64,000 nucleotides of DNA from positions 558,001-622,000 of the forward strand of contig JACJWE010000001.1 in assembly GCA_020637365.1 (NCBI GenBank), read 5' to 3'. Below the pieces are notes generated by a model. It ran no database searches and was not told the origin of the DNA. It saw only the letters and a program-made list of their open reading frames with translations. Every line of letters starts with the position of its first letter. Within the stretch, counting starts at the first letter, position 1. Source of the stretch: Acidimicrobiia bacterium. GTDB taxonomy: Bacteria > Actinomycetota > Acidimicrobiia > IMCC26256 > JAGNEX01. Shown one piece after another: positions 16,089 through 25,114 of this stretch. The position numbers and the translations under genes are program-made.

Positions 16089-18807
16089 ATGTCACTCAGT
16101 GTCGTCGGCATCGACGTCGGCACGAGCGCCATTCGGGCGGTTGAAATTGAGGCGGGTCTTCGGCCGACCGTACTGCGGCTAGGCCAAGTCGCCACACCTC
16201 CCGGGTCTGTCAGGTCCGGTGAGGTCATCGACCCTGAGCGGGTTGCGTCTGCAACCAGCCGGCTCTTGACGTCGATCGGTGTCAGCACCCGAACCGCGCG
16301 GCTCGTCTTGAATGGAAGCAGGACTCTGGTTCGGCCGTTTTCGATCCCGGCCGTCGGTAGTGATGCCATCGAAGCAGCGGTCTTGGACGCGGTGCGGGAC
16401 CGAATGCCCCTTCCGGTCGAAGACCTCTACAGCGGCTACACGATCGATGACTCGACATCGTTGTCGACGGGGGAGACGGTCTATTTAGGCATGTTCGCTG
16501 CAGCGCACCGACGCGTGACAGATCGAACGGTCTCCGCGATCCAATTGGCCGATATGGCGGTCTCGGCGGTTGAGCTGGCGCCGTTTGTTCTGGCGAGGAT
16601 CGCCGCGGCGGCTTCTTCAACCGGTCGTTCAGAGGCCGTGGTCTCGCTCGGCGGTGGGGCGGCGACCGTGGTCGTCCACCGCGGGGGAGTGGTCCATGCC
16701 GCCCAGACCATCCCGATCGGTGGGGCAGATCTGACGACACGGATCGCGCAGCGGATGTCGATCTCGATGGAAGCCGCAGAACACCTCAAGCGCCATTTGG
16801 CGAGCGCTCCGCCCGCCGACACAACCGATGCTCAGTGGGCGATCGGCCCGCTGCTCGGGAACCTTGTTTCGTCGATCGCTCGCGTCGTCCAAGAAGCCAA
16901 CTCGAAGATCGGATCCCCCGTCGAGGTCGTCTTGCTGACCGGCGGCGGCTCCCGCTTGCACGCACTCGGTGAACAAATCGAGCTCACGCTTGGCATTTCG
17001 GCCAAGCCTCTGGATCCGTTCGTCGGTTTGACCCTCGGGACGACGGGGATGAGCCCGGCACAGATCAACGCGATCAGCCCGTTACTCGCGAGCGCCGTCG
17101 GCGCAGCGCTGGGGGTGGTCGATCCAATCGCGATCGACATCCTCAAAAGCGATCGATCGGTCGGGGCCAGCGGAGCACCGGCGTCAGCTGAGGAGACCTC
17201 GATGGAGTCGGTCTCCTGGGGCTTCGACGATCAGCGGTCTTCGACGGAACCGGTCAACATAGGTACGAAATCGGCGGCACGGCCGCCGCACGTCGATATC
17301 GAACGCACCTTGGCTCAGGCCGCGAGTACCAACCGACCTGAGTACCCCGCGGACCCGGCCCGCCCGGCACATCCCAACCGTGACGAGATCGGCGCGGAAG
17401 TTTCACAGCGGCCGCAAACAGACGATGGCGCCGCGACCCTGGGGCTCAACGCTGCGGATGTGCGTGCCTTGGCATCCAATACGGTGACGCGCCCCGATGC
17501 GGTAGGTGAACGAGAGGCGCCCAGTTCGTCTAGCAGCGATCTCCCGGGCACAATGGCCGCTCCCGGGGTTGAGGTGCTCCAACCGCACCGCCCGTCCCCG
17601 ACTCGCAACGGTGTCGGAGCGATCCCCAATCCGGGAGCGCTGGTGGAATCGACCGCTTCATCGTCACCATCGCTTCCGGACGCTCCGCCCCCACCGTCAA
17701 TCTTCGAGCCGCCCAACATCGCGTCCTCGGCATCGGCATCGGTACCGACCCGCGAGACGTCCCAGCCCTCACCCGCGATCCAGCACGCCGAAGCATCCGC
17801 ACCAACGCAGACGGCGGGTGCCGATCGCCCAGACACCTCCGAGCCGGTGGCGGGAGCCTCGCCAGAGGGACCCAACCACGCCCCGGTCGGGACGGCTGCC
17901 GCGCACCTCGGGGGTGCAACCGACGACCGTATTGCCACGTCGACACTTAGCGATGACGACTTCATTGAACGTGGAGAATTCTTTGAGGGTCAGGCGAGGG
18001 GTGATGTGGATGAATCGCGAGCGTTCGCTGCGCTGAAAGCGTCGATGACGACCAGTGGGTCACCCGTGCTCAGATCGGATCATCAAACCGGTTCGACCAC
18101 CCCTGTTTCTGAGAGCGGACCACAGCCGACGCAGTCCCGACCTCGGTCGGCTCCAGGAGGGTCCGGTGCCGGTTCCGCGCCACAAACCAGAACCGACGCG
18201 AGTGATGCTCACCTGTCGGTACCCTCGATGCTCGGCAGAGCGGCAAAACGCCGCTGGCGAGCACTGGTCGCAGCGCTGCTGATCACCTCGTTGATCCTCG
18301 GACTTCCGCTCTGGCTCCTGTCCCGACGTTCAGCCGATGAACGCGACGCAATCGCGGACTCTCAGCCAGCGACGTTCGAGCCTAGAAGACCAGATCGCCG
18401 ACTTCGCTGAGCGGGCGCCACGGCAACCGTCTCAAGCCTTGTTAGACGAATGGAAGGTCCGCCAAACCTTTGTTGGGCACGTCGCCCAGGTCGCGACCGA
18501 CGCTATGGGCGATTCGGTGACGCTCGAAGCCCTCGACGTTGTGGTCGATGCCACCGAACTCGACGTCAACGACCCACAACGACCCAAACCCGGTGAATCG
18601 CCGCGACTTCAGGCCCTGGTGACGGCGCCAACCGAAGCCGAAGGGACGGCCTGGGTCAAAGAGCTACAAGACCTTGGCATCGTGCTCGACGATCCGGTCA
18701 TCGAAGCGAGCCGCGCCGATAACGGCGACATCGCCCTCGATGTCACGATCGATGTCGACAGCGATGCCGTAACCGAAGAGTTCTGGACCTTAGGCGGTGA
18801 CAGGTGA
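16089..18807 (+). CDS. pilM: Apparent PilM-PilN fusion, type IV pilus assembly (reading frame broken near 18365-18385)
   Basis: The first frame (16089-18410) holds an actin-like PilM ATPase domain of about 350 residues: VVGIDVGTSAIRAVEIE, SLGGGAATVVVHRGG and IPIGGADLTTRIAQRM. A low-complexity Pro/Ser/Thr/acidic linker of about 370 residues follows, then a membrane segment (ALVAALLITSLILGLPLWLL) just before the frame ends. The second frame (18337-18807) holds a PilN-like periplasmic part (LEDQIADFAERAP, then a ferredoxin-like fold) that has no membrane segment of its own. PilN normally begins with a short cytosolic tail and one membrane helix, which is exactly what the first frame ends with. 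A single +1 indel in the 74-base overlap would join them. The alternative is two overlapping genes. pilO follows with a GTGA overlap. Confidence 0.75.
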
Positions 18808-19319
18808 GCTCGCGTCGAACATCTGTCCTGGTGGTGCTGTTGCTCTGCGCGTTGGCCGCAGTGTGGTGGTTTGGCCTGGTGAAACCGGCCAAAGACGACG
18901 CAGATGGGCTGGCTGCAACGCGTTCAGCGCTCGAATCGAACGTCACGGACCTCGAATCCCAGGTGAAACAAGCCCGCAGCGAGGAGGTGTTGGCAAGCTA
19001 TCCGGCTGAACTGCAACTCGTCGCGGAAACCGACGCCATCGACATGCTCAAGAGCCAGCTCGAGGGCATCGTCGCCGAATCGGAAATGACCGTCAACAGC
19101 GTCACGGCGACAGGAGAAACCGAAGACTTCACCGAGGCAAGCCACCTGGTCGAGGTCAGGATCGTGTTGGCCGGATCTGCGATCGATGTAGGAACGGTCG
19201 CAGGTCAGCTTGAAACGAACATACCGGCCCTGGTGATTTCTTCGGTGCGGGCAGAGGATTCAGCGGCGGCCGGGCAGGGAGTGAGTACCATCACGGGCAT
19301 GTTGCTGGTCTCCAACTAG
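18804..19319 (+). CDS. pilO: PilO-like type IV pilus inner-membrane assembly protein
   Basis: The 171-residue protein has a short N-terminus, one membrane helix (VLVVLLLCALAAVWWFGLV, about residues 8-26), a coiled-coil stretch (about residues 37-60) and a compact C-terminal domain, which is the PilO layout. Sequence conservation in PilO is low, so the assignment rests on this architecture and on its place directly after pilN (GTGA overlap). With PilM and PilN it would form the alignment subcomplex linking the pilus motor to the envelope. No PilB, PilC, PilT or pilin gene is in the window. Confidence 0.78.
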   Translation: MSSRRTSVLVVLLLCALAAVWWFGLVKPAKDDADGLAATRSALESNVTDLESQVKQARSEEVLASYPAELQLVAETDAIDMLKSQLEGIVAESEMTVNSVTATGETEDFTEASHLVEVRIVLAGSAIDVGTVAGQLETNIPALVISSVRAEDSAAAGQGVSTITGMLLVSN

Positions 19320-19350
19320 GGTTCGGCAGCCGCCCATCTCTGTACGCACA

Positions 19351-19941
19351 TTGACCAGACAGGACACCGAGATCGTGGTCACCAATGCGGGACCCCAACG
19401 CCACCTCGTGCTGATCGGCATGATGGGGGCGGGCAAATCGACGATCGGTCAACTCGCTGCCAACAACCTCGGGATGGATTTCAACGACATCGACGACATG
19501 ATCGTGAGACGTGAGCGCCAGTCGATTCCCGACATCATTGGCGAGCGCGGGGAGCAGAGTTTCCGGATGCTCGAGCGCGACATGGTTGCCTTGGTCACCG
19601 ATCGCGAGCCGTCTGTGATCTCGTGCGGAGGTGGTACTCCGATGGATCCCGTCAGTCGCCACCTGCTGCGTACCAACGGAGTCGTGGTGTGGCTCGACGT
19701 ATCGCTCGACCAGCTCGTGGCACGGGTGGGCGACGGGGCCAACAGGCCGCTCCTGCAGTCGGGCGCCCCAATTGCGGAGACCCTCGATGGCCTACTCACC
19801 AAACGTCGGCCCATGTATGGTGCCGCTGCACATCACCGGATTGCCTCCCCCGACGGTTCGATCGCCCACATGCTTGCCGACGTTCTTCAGGCATACCGCC
19901 TGGGGCCGACGCCACCGACCAGCGCATCACCACCCGCCTGA
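19351..19941 (+). CDS. aroK: Shikimate kinase
   Basis: The 196-residue protein has the Walker A GMMGAGKSTIG, the substrate-binding DIDDMIVRRE region, ERGEQSFRMLERD, the SCGGGTP motif and an ANRPLLQ lid arginine. It phosphorylates shikimate at O3 using ATP. The frame opens at TTG 19351; GTG 19375 is an equally plausible start and still precedes the domain. The C-terminus runs on with a Pro-rich tail. aroB starts 14 bases downstream, so the two are co-transcribed, as in most bacteria. Confidence 0.95.
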   Translation: MTRQDTEIVVTNAGPQRHLVLIGMMGAGKSTIGQLAANNLGMDFNDIDDMIVRRERQSIPDIIGERGEQSFRMLERDMVALVTDREPSVISCGGGTPMDPVSRHLLRTNGVVVWLDVSLDQLVARVGDGANRPLLQSGAPIAETLDGLLTKRRPMYGAAAHHRIASPDGSIAHMLADVLQAYRLGPTPPTSASPPA

Positions 19942-19955
19942 AGGAGGGACCGACC

Positions 19956-21047
19956 ATGAGCGTGACCATTCCGGTAACCCTTGACCGCGAACGTAGCTAT
20001 GACATTCATGTCGGCGCGCACGCTCTGGGTGAGCTGCGCGACGTCGGAGCCAGGTACGACCGTGTCGCTGTCGTGACCCAACCGCCCATCGCCCAGCATT
20101 GGCTGGACGAAACGGTTGAGTATTTGACCCAGGGCGGTGCAGACGTTCAGGTGCACACGATGGGTGCTCATGAGGTGGACAAGAACCTGCGTACGGTCGA
20201 ACAACTCGCCGAGGCAATGGCCGAAGCTGGCATCTTGCGTGGCGATGCGGTCGTCGCATTGGGTGGCGGCGTCGTGGGAGACACGGCCGGGTTCGTGGCA
20301 GCGACCTATGCCCGAGGCATCGATGTGATCCAGGTCGGCACGACATTGCTCGCCCAGATCGACTCGGCGATCGGCGGAAAAACCGGGGTCAACATCCCAC
20401 AGGGCAAGAACCTCATCGGTGCCTTTCACCAGCCGGTCGAGGTCATCTGTGATTCCCGAACGCTGCGAACACTCCAACAGCGTGAGTTCGTTGCTGGCCT
20501 GGGCGAAGCCGCAAAGTATGCGTCGTTGGATGGCCCTCCCGGCAATCGGCCGCTGTGGGATCTACTCGCCGCCCACGCGGCGGCTATCACGAACAAAGAC
20601 CCCGAACTGTTGGCGCAGGTCGTCGCGCGTTGTGCAGCGATCAAAGCCCGGGTGGTCTCCGAAGACGAATATGAGCGGACAGGGCTGCGAGCCACGCTCA
20701 ACTTTGGCCACACCTTTGCCCATGCACTGGAGTCGCTGACCAACTATCGCTATCTCCACGGTGAAGCGGTGGCCGTCGGCATCGTCTTTGCCAGCTCCGT
20801 CGCTGAATCGCTCGGGCGAATCGCCCCCGGCTCGACAGATGGCTATGTGGAGCTACTGGAACGTCTCGGTCTGCCGACAGGCTGCGATGAGCCGGTGTCA
20901 CGCGAGGCCGCGCTCGCTGTGATGCGCCGTGACAAGAAGGCGGTGGGTGGCATCACCATGGTGCTCGACGGCGATAACGGGGTCGAACTGGTTCACGATC
21001 CCCGTCCTGATGCATTAGCGCGGGCGTTTGGCGCGGTCGGCTGCTGA
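19956..21047 (+). CDS. aroB: 3-Dehydroquinate synthase
   Basis: From ATG 19956 (preceded by GAAGGAGGG, a strong ribosome site) the protein has 363 residues, the standard size. Hallmarks are VVALGGGVVGDTAGFVAATY, IQVGTTLLAQIDSAIGGKTG, the metal-binding LNFGHTFAHALES and YRYLHGEAVAVG. It converts DAHP to 3-dehydroquinate using NAD+ and a divalent metal. The open frame extends far upstream of 19956, but those codons overlap aroK in another phase and are not real coding sequence. Confidence 0.97.
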   Translation: MSVTIPVTLDRERSYDIHVGAHALGELRDVGARYDRVAVVTQPPIAQHWLDETVEYLTQGGADVQVHTMGAHEVDKNLRTVEQLAEAMAEAGILRGDAVVALGGGVVGDTAGFVAATYARGIDVIQVGTTLLAQIDSAIGGKTGVNIPQGKNLIGAFHQPVEVICDSRTLRTLQQREFVAGLGEAAKYASLDGPPGNRPLWDLLAAHAAAITNKDPELLAQVVARCAAIKARVVSEDEYERTGLRATLNFGHTFAHALESLTNYRYLHGEAVAVGIVFASSVAESLGRIAPGSTDGYVELLERLGLPTGCDEPVSREAALAVMRRDKKAVGGITMVLDGDNGVELVHDPRPDALARAFGAVGC

Positions 21048-21145
21048 AAAGCTGGTCGCCTCAACCCGTCGGATCGGACCTCGTACCTAGTGTCCGGGGC
21101 CGGAACGCTGGTGTTCGTCATCTATCTGGAACCTGGAGGTTCCCC

Positions 21146-21631
21146 ATGACACAGGTCCATGAATCGGAGCAACAGGGTCCCGTGCGTGTGTTGTTGTGTT
21201 CGGGTCCCAACCTCAATCTTCTCGGTACGCGGGAACCCGACATCTACGGACGCGAGACGCTCGCCGATCTCGAAGACATGGCGCGGGCCGCGGCGCAAGA
21301 TCTCAATCTTGAGCTCGTGACCATGCAGACCAACGCCGAGGTAGACATTGTCGACGCGATTCAAAAGGCCCGTGGAGCCTTCGAAGCCATCATCATCAAT
21401 CCCGGTGCTTTCACCCACTACGCCTGGGGTCTCCACGACGCATTGCGCGCCTATGAGGGGATAAAGATCGAGCTCCACATCTCAAATCCTGCAGCCCGCG
21501 AAACCTGGCGACACACCTCGGTCGTGTCGTCTGCGGTAACGGCGACCATAGCGGGGCTCGGTCCGGTGGGCTATCCGCTCGCCGTCGCTGCCGCTGCAAA
21601 CCTCATAGCTGACGAGCGGGCTGTCGGTTAG
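21146..21631 (+). CDS. aroQ: Type II 3-dehydroquinate dehydratase
   Basis: The 161-residue protein carries the type II signature SGPNLNLLGTREPDIYG with the catalytic Tyr, IIINPGAFTHYAWGLHDAL, IELHISNPAARE and WRHTSVVSSAV. Type II enzymes are dodecamers and catalyse the trans-dehydration of 3-dehydroquinate. The length is normal apart from a short N-terminal extension (MTQVHESEQQG). ATG 21146 follows TGGAGGTTCCCC. With aroE, aroK and aroB, four of the seven shikimate steps are in this window; aroC is not seen. Confidence 0.97.
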   Translation: MTQVHESEQQGPVRVLLCSGPNLNLLGTREPDIYGRETLADLEDMARAAAQDLNLELVTMQTNAEVDIVDAIQKARGAFEAIIINPGAFTHYAWGLHDALRAYEGIKIELHISNPAARETWRHTSVVSSAVTATIAGLGPVGYPLAVAAAANLIADERAVG

Positions 21632-21761
21632 CGAGCAGGCCGGCACCATGGCGGTACGAGTGGCCGGCACCGAGGTGATCTGCATCCGGCTGATAGTCGT
21701 CACCTAAACTGATGGCCCTGGTGGCGACATCCATCATTGCTGCGATCGAGATAGGTGCCCG

Positions 21762-22865
21762 TTGAATAATTCCTATGTGCCGATGGACATTGCGTCGCGC
21801 CTCGACGGCCTACGTCAGCGGTTGGCGCTCGCGGAAATCGACGCGATGCTCATCACGAACCTGACCAACATCCGCTATCTGACGGGTTTCACGGGTTCGG
21901 CCGGGCTGCTGGCCGTCACTGCGGGGGGAGCGACATTCACCTCCGATGGTCGCTATGACCAGCAGGCACATGAACAACTCGCCGCTGCCGGCGTCGGCGC
22001 AGAAATCGTGATCTCGAACACCGAACAGCGTGCAGCGCTCGTGGCTCGATGCGACGGTGCTGACCGGATCGGCCTGGAAGCAGCCCATATCTCTTGGGCG
22101 AACGCGGACCAGTACCGCCAGTCGTGGTTTGCCGGTCGCGATGTCGTGGCAACGAAAGAAATGGTCGAGGCGCTACGCATCGTCAAGGATGCTGGTGAGG
22201 TCGACAGGATTCGCACGGCATGCGCTATCGCCGATGACGCCTTTGCAGAACTTCGACCACGTCTCGCGTGCGGTATCACCGAGCGACAATTCGCCATCGA
22301 GCTCGAAATGACGATGCGGTCGATGGGCGCCGATGGTCTGAGCTTTGAAGCGATCGTGGCGGCCGGACCCAATGGGGCGAAACCGCATGCGCGCCCTTCG
22401 AATCGGGTCATCGAACGCGGCGAACTGATCGTCGTCGACTTTGGTTGCATCGTCGACGGCTACTGCTCGGATATGACCCGAACGGTGTCGGTCGGTGAAC
22501 CCCCAGCGGAGGCCCGACGCATCTTCGACGTCGTTCTCGAATCACAGCAAACGGGCCGTGACCGTGTTCGATCGGGAATCGCTGCCAGCGAGGTCGACGG
22601 CGCCTGCAGAGCCGTGATCGCCGATGCCGGTTGGGGCGATGCGTTCCTGCACGGAACCGGACACGGCGTAGGTCTCGACATCCACGAAGAGCCGCGTGTT
22701 TCAGGGTCGAGTAGCGACGTCTTGGCGGTCGGCAATGTCGTGACCGTCGAGCCCGGCATCTATATTTCAGGCGTCGGTGGAGTAAGAATCGAGGACACCG
22801 TCGTGGTGACCGAAGAAGGTTGCGAGGCGCTGACCCTGAGCCCTAAAGAACTCGTGATCGTGTAG
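21762..22865 (+). CDS. pepQ: Xaa-Pro aminopeptidase (M24 family)
   Basis: The 367-residue protein has an N-terminal creatinase-like domain (IRYLTGFTGSAGLLAV) and a pita-bread catalytic domain. The dimetal ligands are visible: Asp pair in VVDFGCIVDGYCSDMTRT, His in FLHGTGHGVGLDIHEEPR, Glu in VTVEPGIY and Glu in GVRIEDTVVV. It removes N-terminal residues before proline in the cytosol. The frame opens at TTG 21762; ATG 21783 is the likelier start by position. Its place between aroQ and efp is a common gene order in Gram-positive bacteria. Confidence 0.93.
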   Translation: MNNSYVPMDIASRLDGLRQRLALAEIDAMLITNLTNIRYLTGFTGSAGLLAVTAGGATFTSDGRYDQQAHEQLAAAGVGAEIVISNTEQRAALVARCDGADRIGLEAAHISWANADQYRQSWFAGRDVVATKEMVEALRIVKDAGEVDRIRTACAIADDAFAELRPRLACGITERQFAIELEMTMRSMGADGLSFEAIVAAGPNGAKPHARPSNRVIERGELIVVDFGCIVDGYCSDMTRTVSVGEPPAEARRIFDVVLESQQTGRDRVRSGIAASEVDGACRAVIADAGWGDAFLHGTGHGVGLDIHEEPRVSGSSSDVLAVGNVVTVEPGIYISGVGGVRIEDTVVVTEEGCEALTLSPKELVIV

Positions 22866-23092
22866 CCCCTGCAACGTGCGCGGCTTTCCGCAGGCGTTGG
22901 TGGGACGGGTCGTCCGCACGGTCGACCGCTCACGCATTCGCGGATCTCACCGCCCACCATGACGACTGCCGCCCAATGCTGATGATGGGCACCCTGCCAG
23001 AACGCCTCGGTGTCCTAGAACGACCCGAGTATCCAAACGAAGCCGCTTCGCCGGAACCGGTTGAGCGGTGACACTAAGAAAGGCGCTCTGAC

Positions 23093-23653
23093 ATGAGTGT
23101 GTCCACGAACGATCTAAAAAACGGCATGGTGCTCGCCCTGGACACCCACCTGTTTCAGGTCATCGAGTTCCAACACGTGAAACCTGGCAAAGGTCCGGCG
23201 TTCGTACGCACCAAGCTTCGCCGCCTTGATACAGGCGCCGTCATCGACCGCACATTCCGGGCTGACGAAAAGGTCGAACAGGCCATCGTCGACAAGCGCG
23301 ATATGCAGTACTTGTACCGCGACGGCTCGAACCTCGTGTTCATGGACAACGAAACCTATGACCAGATCACCGTCCCCGAAGACGTGATCGGCAATGCTGC
23401 GCTCTACCTGGTCGAAGGAGCGTCGCTGCAGCTGTCTCTACACGGGACCGACATCGTCGGTGTCGAACCTCCCGTATCGGTCGAATTGAACGTCGCTGAA
23501 ACCGAACCAGGTATACAGGGCGACCGAGTTTCGGGTGCACGCAAACCTGCCACCCTCGAAACGGGGCTGGTCGTCCAAGTCCCGCTTTTTGTTGAAATCG
23601 GTGACCGCATCAAAGTTGATACGCGAACCGGCGAGTACCAAACCCGAGTCTGA
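23093..23653 (+). CDS. efp: Translation elongation factor P
   Basis: The 186-residue protein has three beta-barrel domains as expected. The first ends in FQHVKPGKGPAFVRTKLRR, whose tip lysine in KPGKG enters the peptidyl-transferase centre, and the last contains the family signature region GDRIKVDTRTGEYQTRV. EF-P relieves stalling at polyproline stretches. The exposed residue is an unmodified-type or yet unknown modification lysine; no modification genes are adjacent. ATG 23093 follows AAGAAAGGCG. It precedes nusB. Confidence 0.97.
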   Translation: MSVSTNDLKNGMVLALDTHLFQVIEFQHVKPGKGPAFVRTKLRRLDTGAVIDRTFRADEKVEQAIVDKRDMQYLYRDGSNLVFMDNETYDQITVPEDVIGNAALYLVEGASLQLSLHGTDIVGVEPPVSVELNVAETEPGIQGDRVSGARKPATLETGLVVQVPLFVEIGDRIKVDTRTGEYQTRV

Positions 23654-23733
23654 GTATCTGAGGCGAGTCCTGATTCGCCCGTTGACACCCCTACGCCGAC
23701 CTCACCTACACCGCGACGCAACGAGGACATCCC

Positions 23734-24282
23734 ATGAGGCGCGATTCCCGAGAGCGAGCATTGAGCCTGTGTTACGAGTCTGAGCTCAGATCTATGTCGG
23801 CAGATGACGTGCTTGCCGAGCTCGCTGTCGCACCGGAACCGTACGCGGTTGAGCTGTTCCTCGGTGTCGAGCGGAACAAAGAGGAACTCGACGTGGTCAT
23901 CGCTGAACACGCCAAGCGTTGGTCGGTCAGCCGGATGCCGGTCATCGACCGGAGCCTGCTTCGGTTGGCGACCTTTGAATTGCTGTACCAGCGCGAAGTC
24001 CCGGCCGCGGTCGTACTCGACGAAGCGGTGACCCTTGCCAAGCGGTTCTCGACCGAAGATTCGGGGCGTTTCGTCAACGGCGTGCTCGCGTCGGTCGCGG
24101 CCGAGACGAGACCGGCCGGAGAGATTAAGGTCAAGGCGGCTCCGGCCGATCAGAATTTTTCATTCACCAGTCCTGTGATGCGCTCCGACGCCCAGGAGGT
24201 CGAGGTGGTCGAATTCGACGATCCTGGACACGTCGACGACTCCGATAGCGACGCACATGTTGCGTCGCTCGACGTTCCTTAA
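23734..24282 (+). CDS. nusB: Transcription antitermination protein NusB
   Basis: The 182-residue protein contains the all-helical NusB domain (residues 1-130): RRDSRERALSLCYESE at the start, WSVSRMPVIDRSLLRLATFE and the closing FVNGVLASVAAE. It binds boxA RNA with NusE in rRNA antitermination. The last 45 residues are acidic and unstructured (EVVEFDDPGHVDDSDSD), longer than in most homologues. It stands after efp, as in many Actinobacteria. Confidence 0.95.
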   Translation: MRRDSRERALSLCYESELRSMSADDVLAELAVAPEPYAVELFLGVERNKEELDVVIAEHAKRWSVSRMPVIDRSLLRLATFELLYQREVPAAVVLDEAVTLAKRFSTEDSGRFVNGVLASVAAETRPAGEIKVKAAPADQNFSFTSPVMRSDAQEVEVVEFDDPGHVDDSDSDAHVASLDVP

Positions 24283-24287
24283 ACGAG

Positions 24288-24603
24288 ATGCCCCAGATGA
24301 CCGCTCAACCGCTCACCGAGGCGCCGGCCGGACGGCCAGAGATCGACGAGGAGGAGGTCGTCGAACACGACGCCGTGGGTGGTGATCGTCTGGGACGATC
24401 CGGTGAACTTGATGAGCTATGTGGTGTTGGTGTTTCAACGCCTCTTCGGCTATTCGGTTGAAAAGGCGACTCAGCTGATGTTGCAGGTTCACAACGATGG
24501 CAAAGCGGTGGTGTCGACCGGGTCGCGTGATCAGGCTGAACACGATGTGTTTCGGCTGCACGCCAAGGGCCTGTGGGCGACGATGCAAAAGGCCGACGAA
24601 TAG
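24288..24603 (+). CDS. clpS: ATP-dependent Clp protease adaptor ClpS (reading frame broken near 24350-24375)
   Basis: The conserved core is TPWVVIVWDDPVNLMSYVV, then QRLFGYSVEKATQLM and HNDGKAVVSTGSRDQAEHDV, unmistakable ClpS with the N-degron pocket residues. In that frame no start codon exists before GTG 24379, which would cut into the first strand. The ATG at 24288 opens another frame (MPQMTAQPLTEAPAGRPEID, then EEEVVEHD) that looks like a normal acidic ClpS N-terminus, so one indel between them is the simplest reading. ClpS delivers N-end-rule substrates to ClpA/C-ClpP. The DUF2017 gene follows directly, a typical actinobacterial neighbour. Confidence 0.85.
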
Positions 24604-24611
24604 GGGACGCC

Positions 24612-25088
24612 ATGAGGATCTCTGAGAGTTCTCCTGGAACGATCCTGATCGAAGCTGATCAGGCGATGACCGCACACTGCCGGACGGTAGGACGGCTCGC
24701 AGAAATCGCGATCGCACCCGACGATATCGGCGAACCTTCTCGGCTCTATCCGCGGGCGTACCTCGACCCGGCCGAAGACATCCAAGAAGCCGTTTGGCAA
24801 CTCGGCAACCATGAGCGTCTTCGCGTTGAATTTTCCGAGGAACTCACCCGGTACACCGCGTCGCTCGATGTTCTAGAAGCCGACGGATGCGTCGAACTGC
24901 ACGGTGAAGATGCAGACGCTTGGATGACGGTGATGAACCTCACCCGCCTCAAGCTGCATCAAGACCTCGGCGTCACCGACGCTGACGTGGAGTCTGAGGA
25001 TGAAACCACGGTCGCTTACGCAATGCTCTACGCCTGGATGGGCGAGATATGTGATGTGTTGTGTCGGCTGATCGCGGGGCCGATGTAG
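24612..25088 (+). CDS. DUF2017 family protein
   Basis: From ATG 24612 the protein has 158 residues, mostly helical, without membrane segments or signal peptide. It matches the pattern of the actinobacterial DUF2017 family (an internal acidic helix ETTVAYAMLYAWMGEICDVL near the end and LGNHERLRVEFSEELTRY in the middle). The function is unknown; members are regularly found right after clpS, which suggests a link to ClpS-ClpC proteolysis, by context only. ATG 24612 is preceded by AGGGGACGCC, a fair ribosome site. Confidence 0.85.
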   Translation: MRISESSPGTILIEADQAMTAHCRTVGRLAEIAIAPDDIGEPSRLYPRAYLDPAEDIQEAVWQLGNHERLRVEFSEELTRYTASLDVLEADGCVELHGEDADAWMTVMNLTRLKLHQDLGVTDADVESEDETTVAYAMLYAWMGEICDVLCRLIAGPM

Positions 25089-25114
25089 CTGTCGTATCAG
25101 ACCTACCGGCGTCG

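Noticed and set aside
22866..23092. tRNA or small RNA in the gap before efp
   Set aside because: No cloverleaf-like arms or TTCGA loop were found; only a loose pairing of TGGTGGG with CCCACCA at a long distance.
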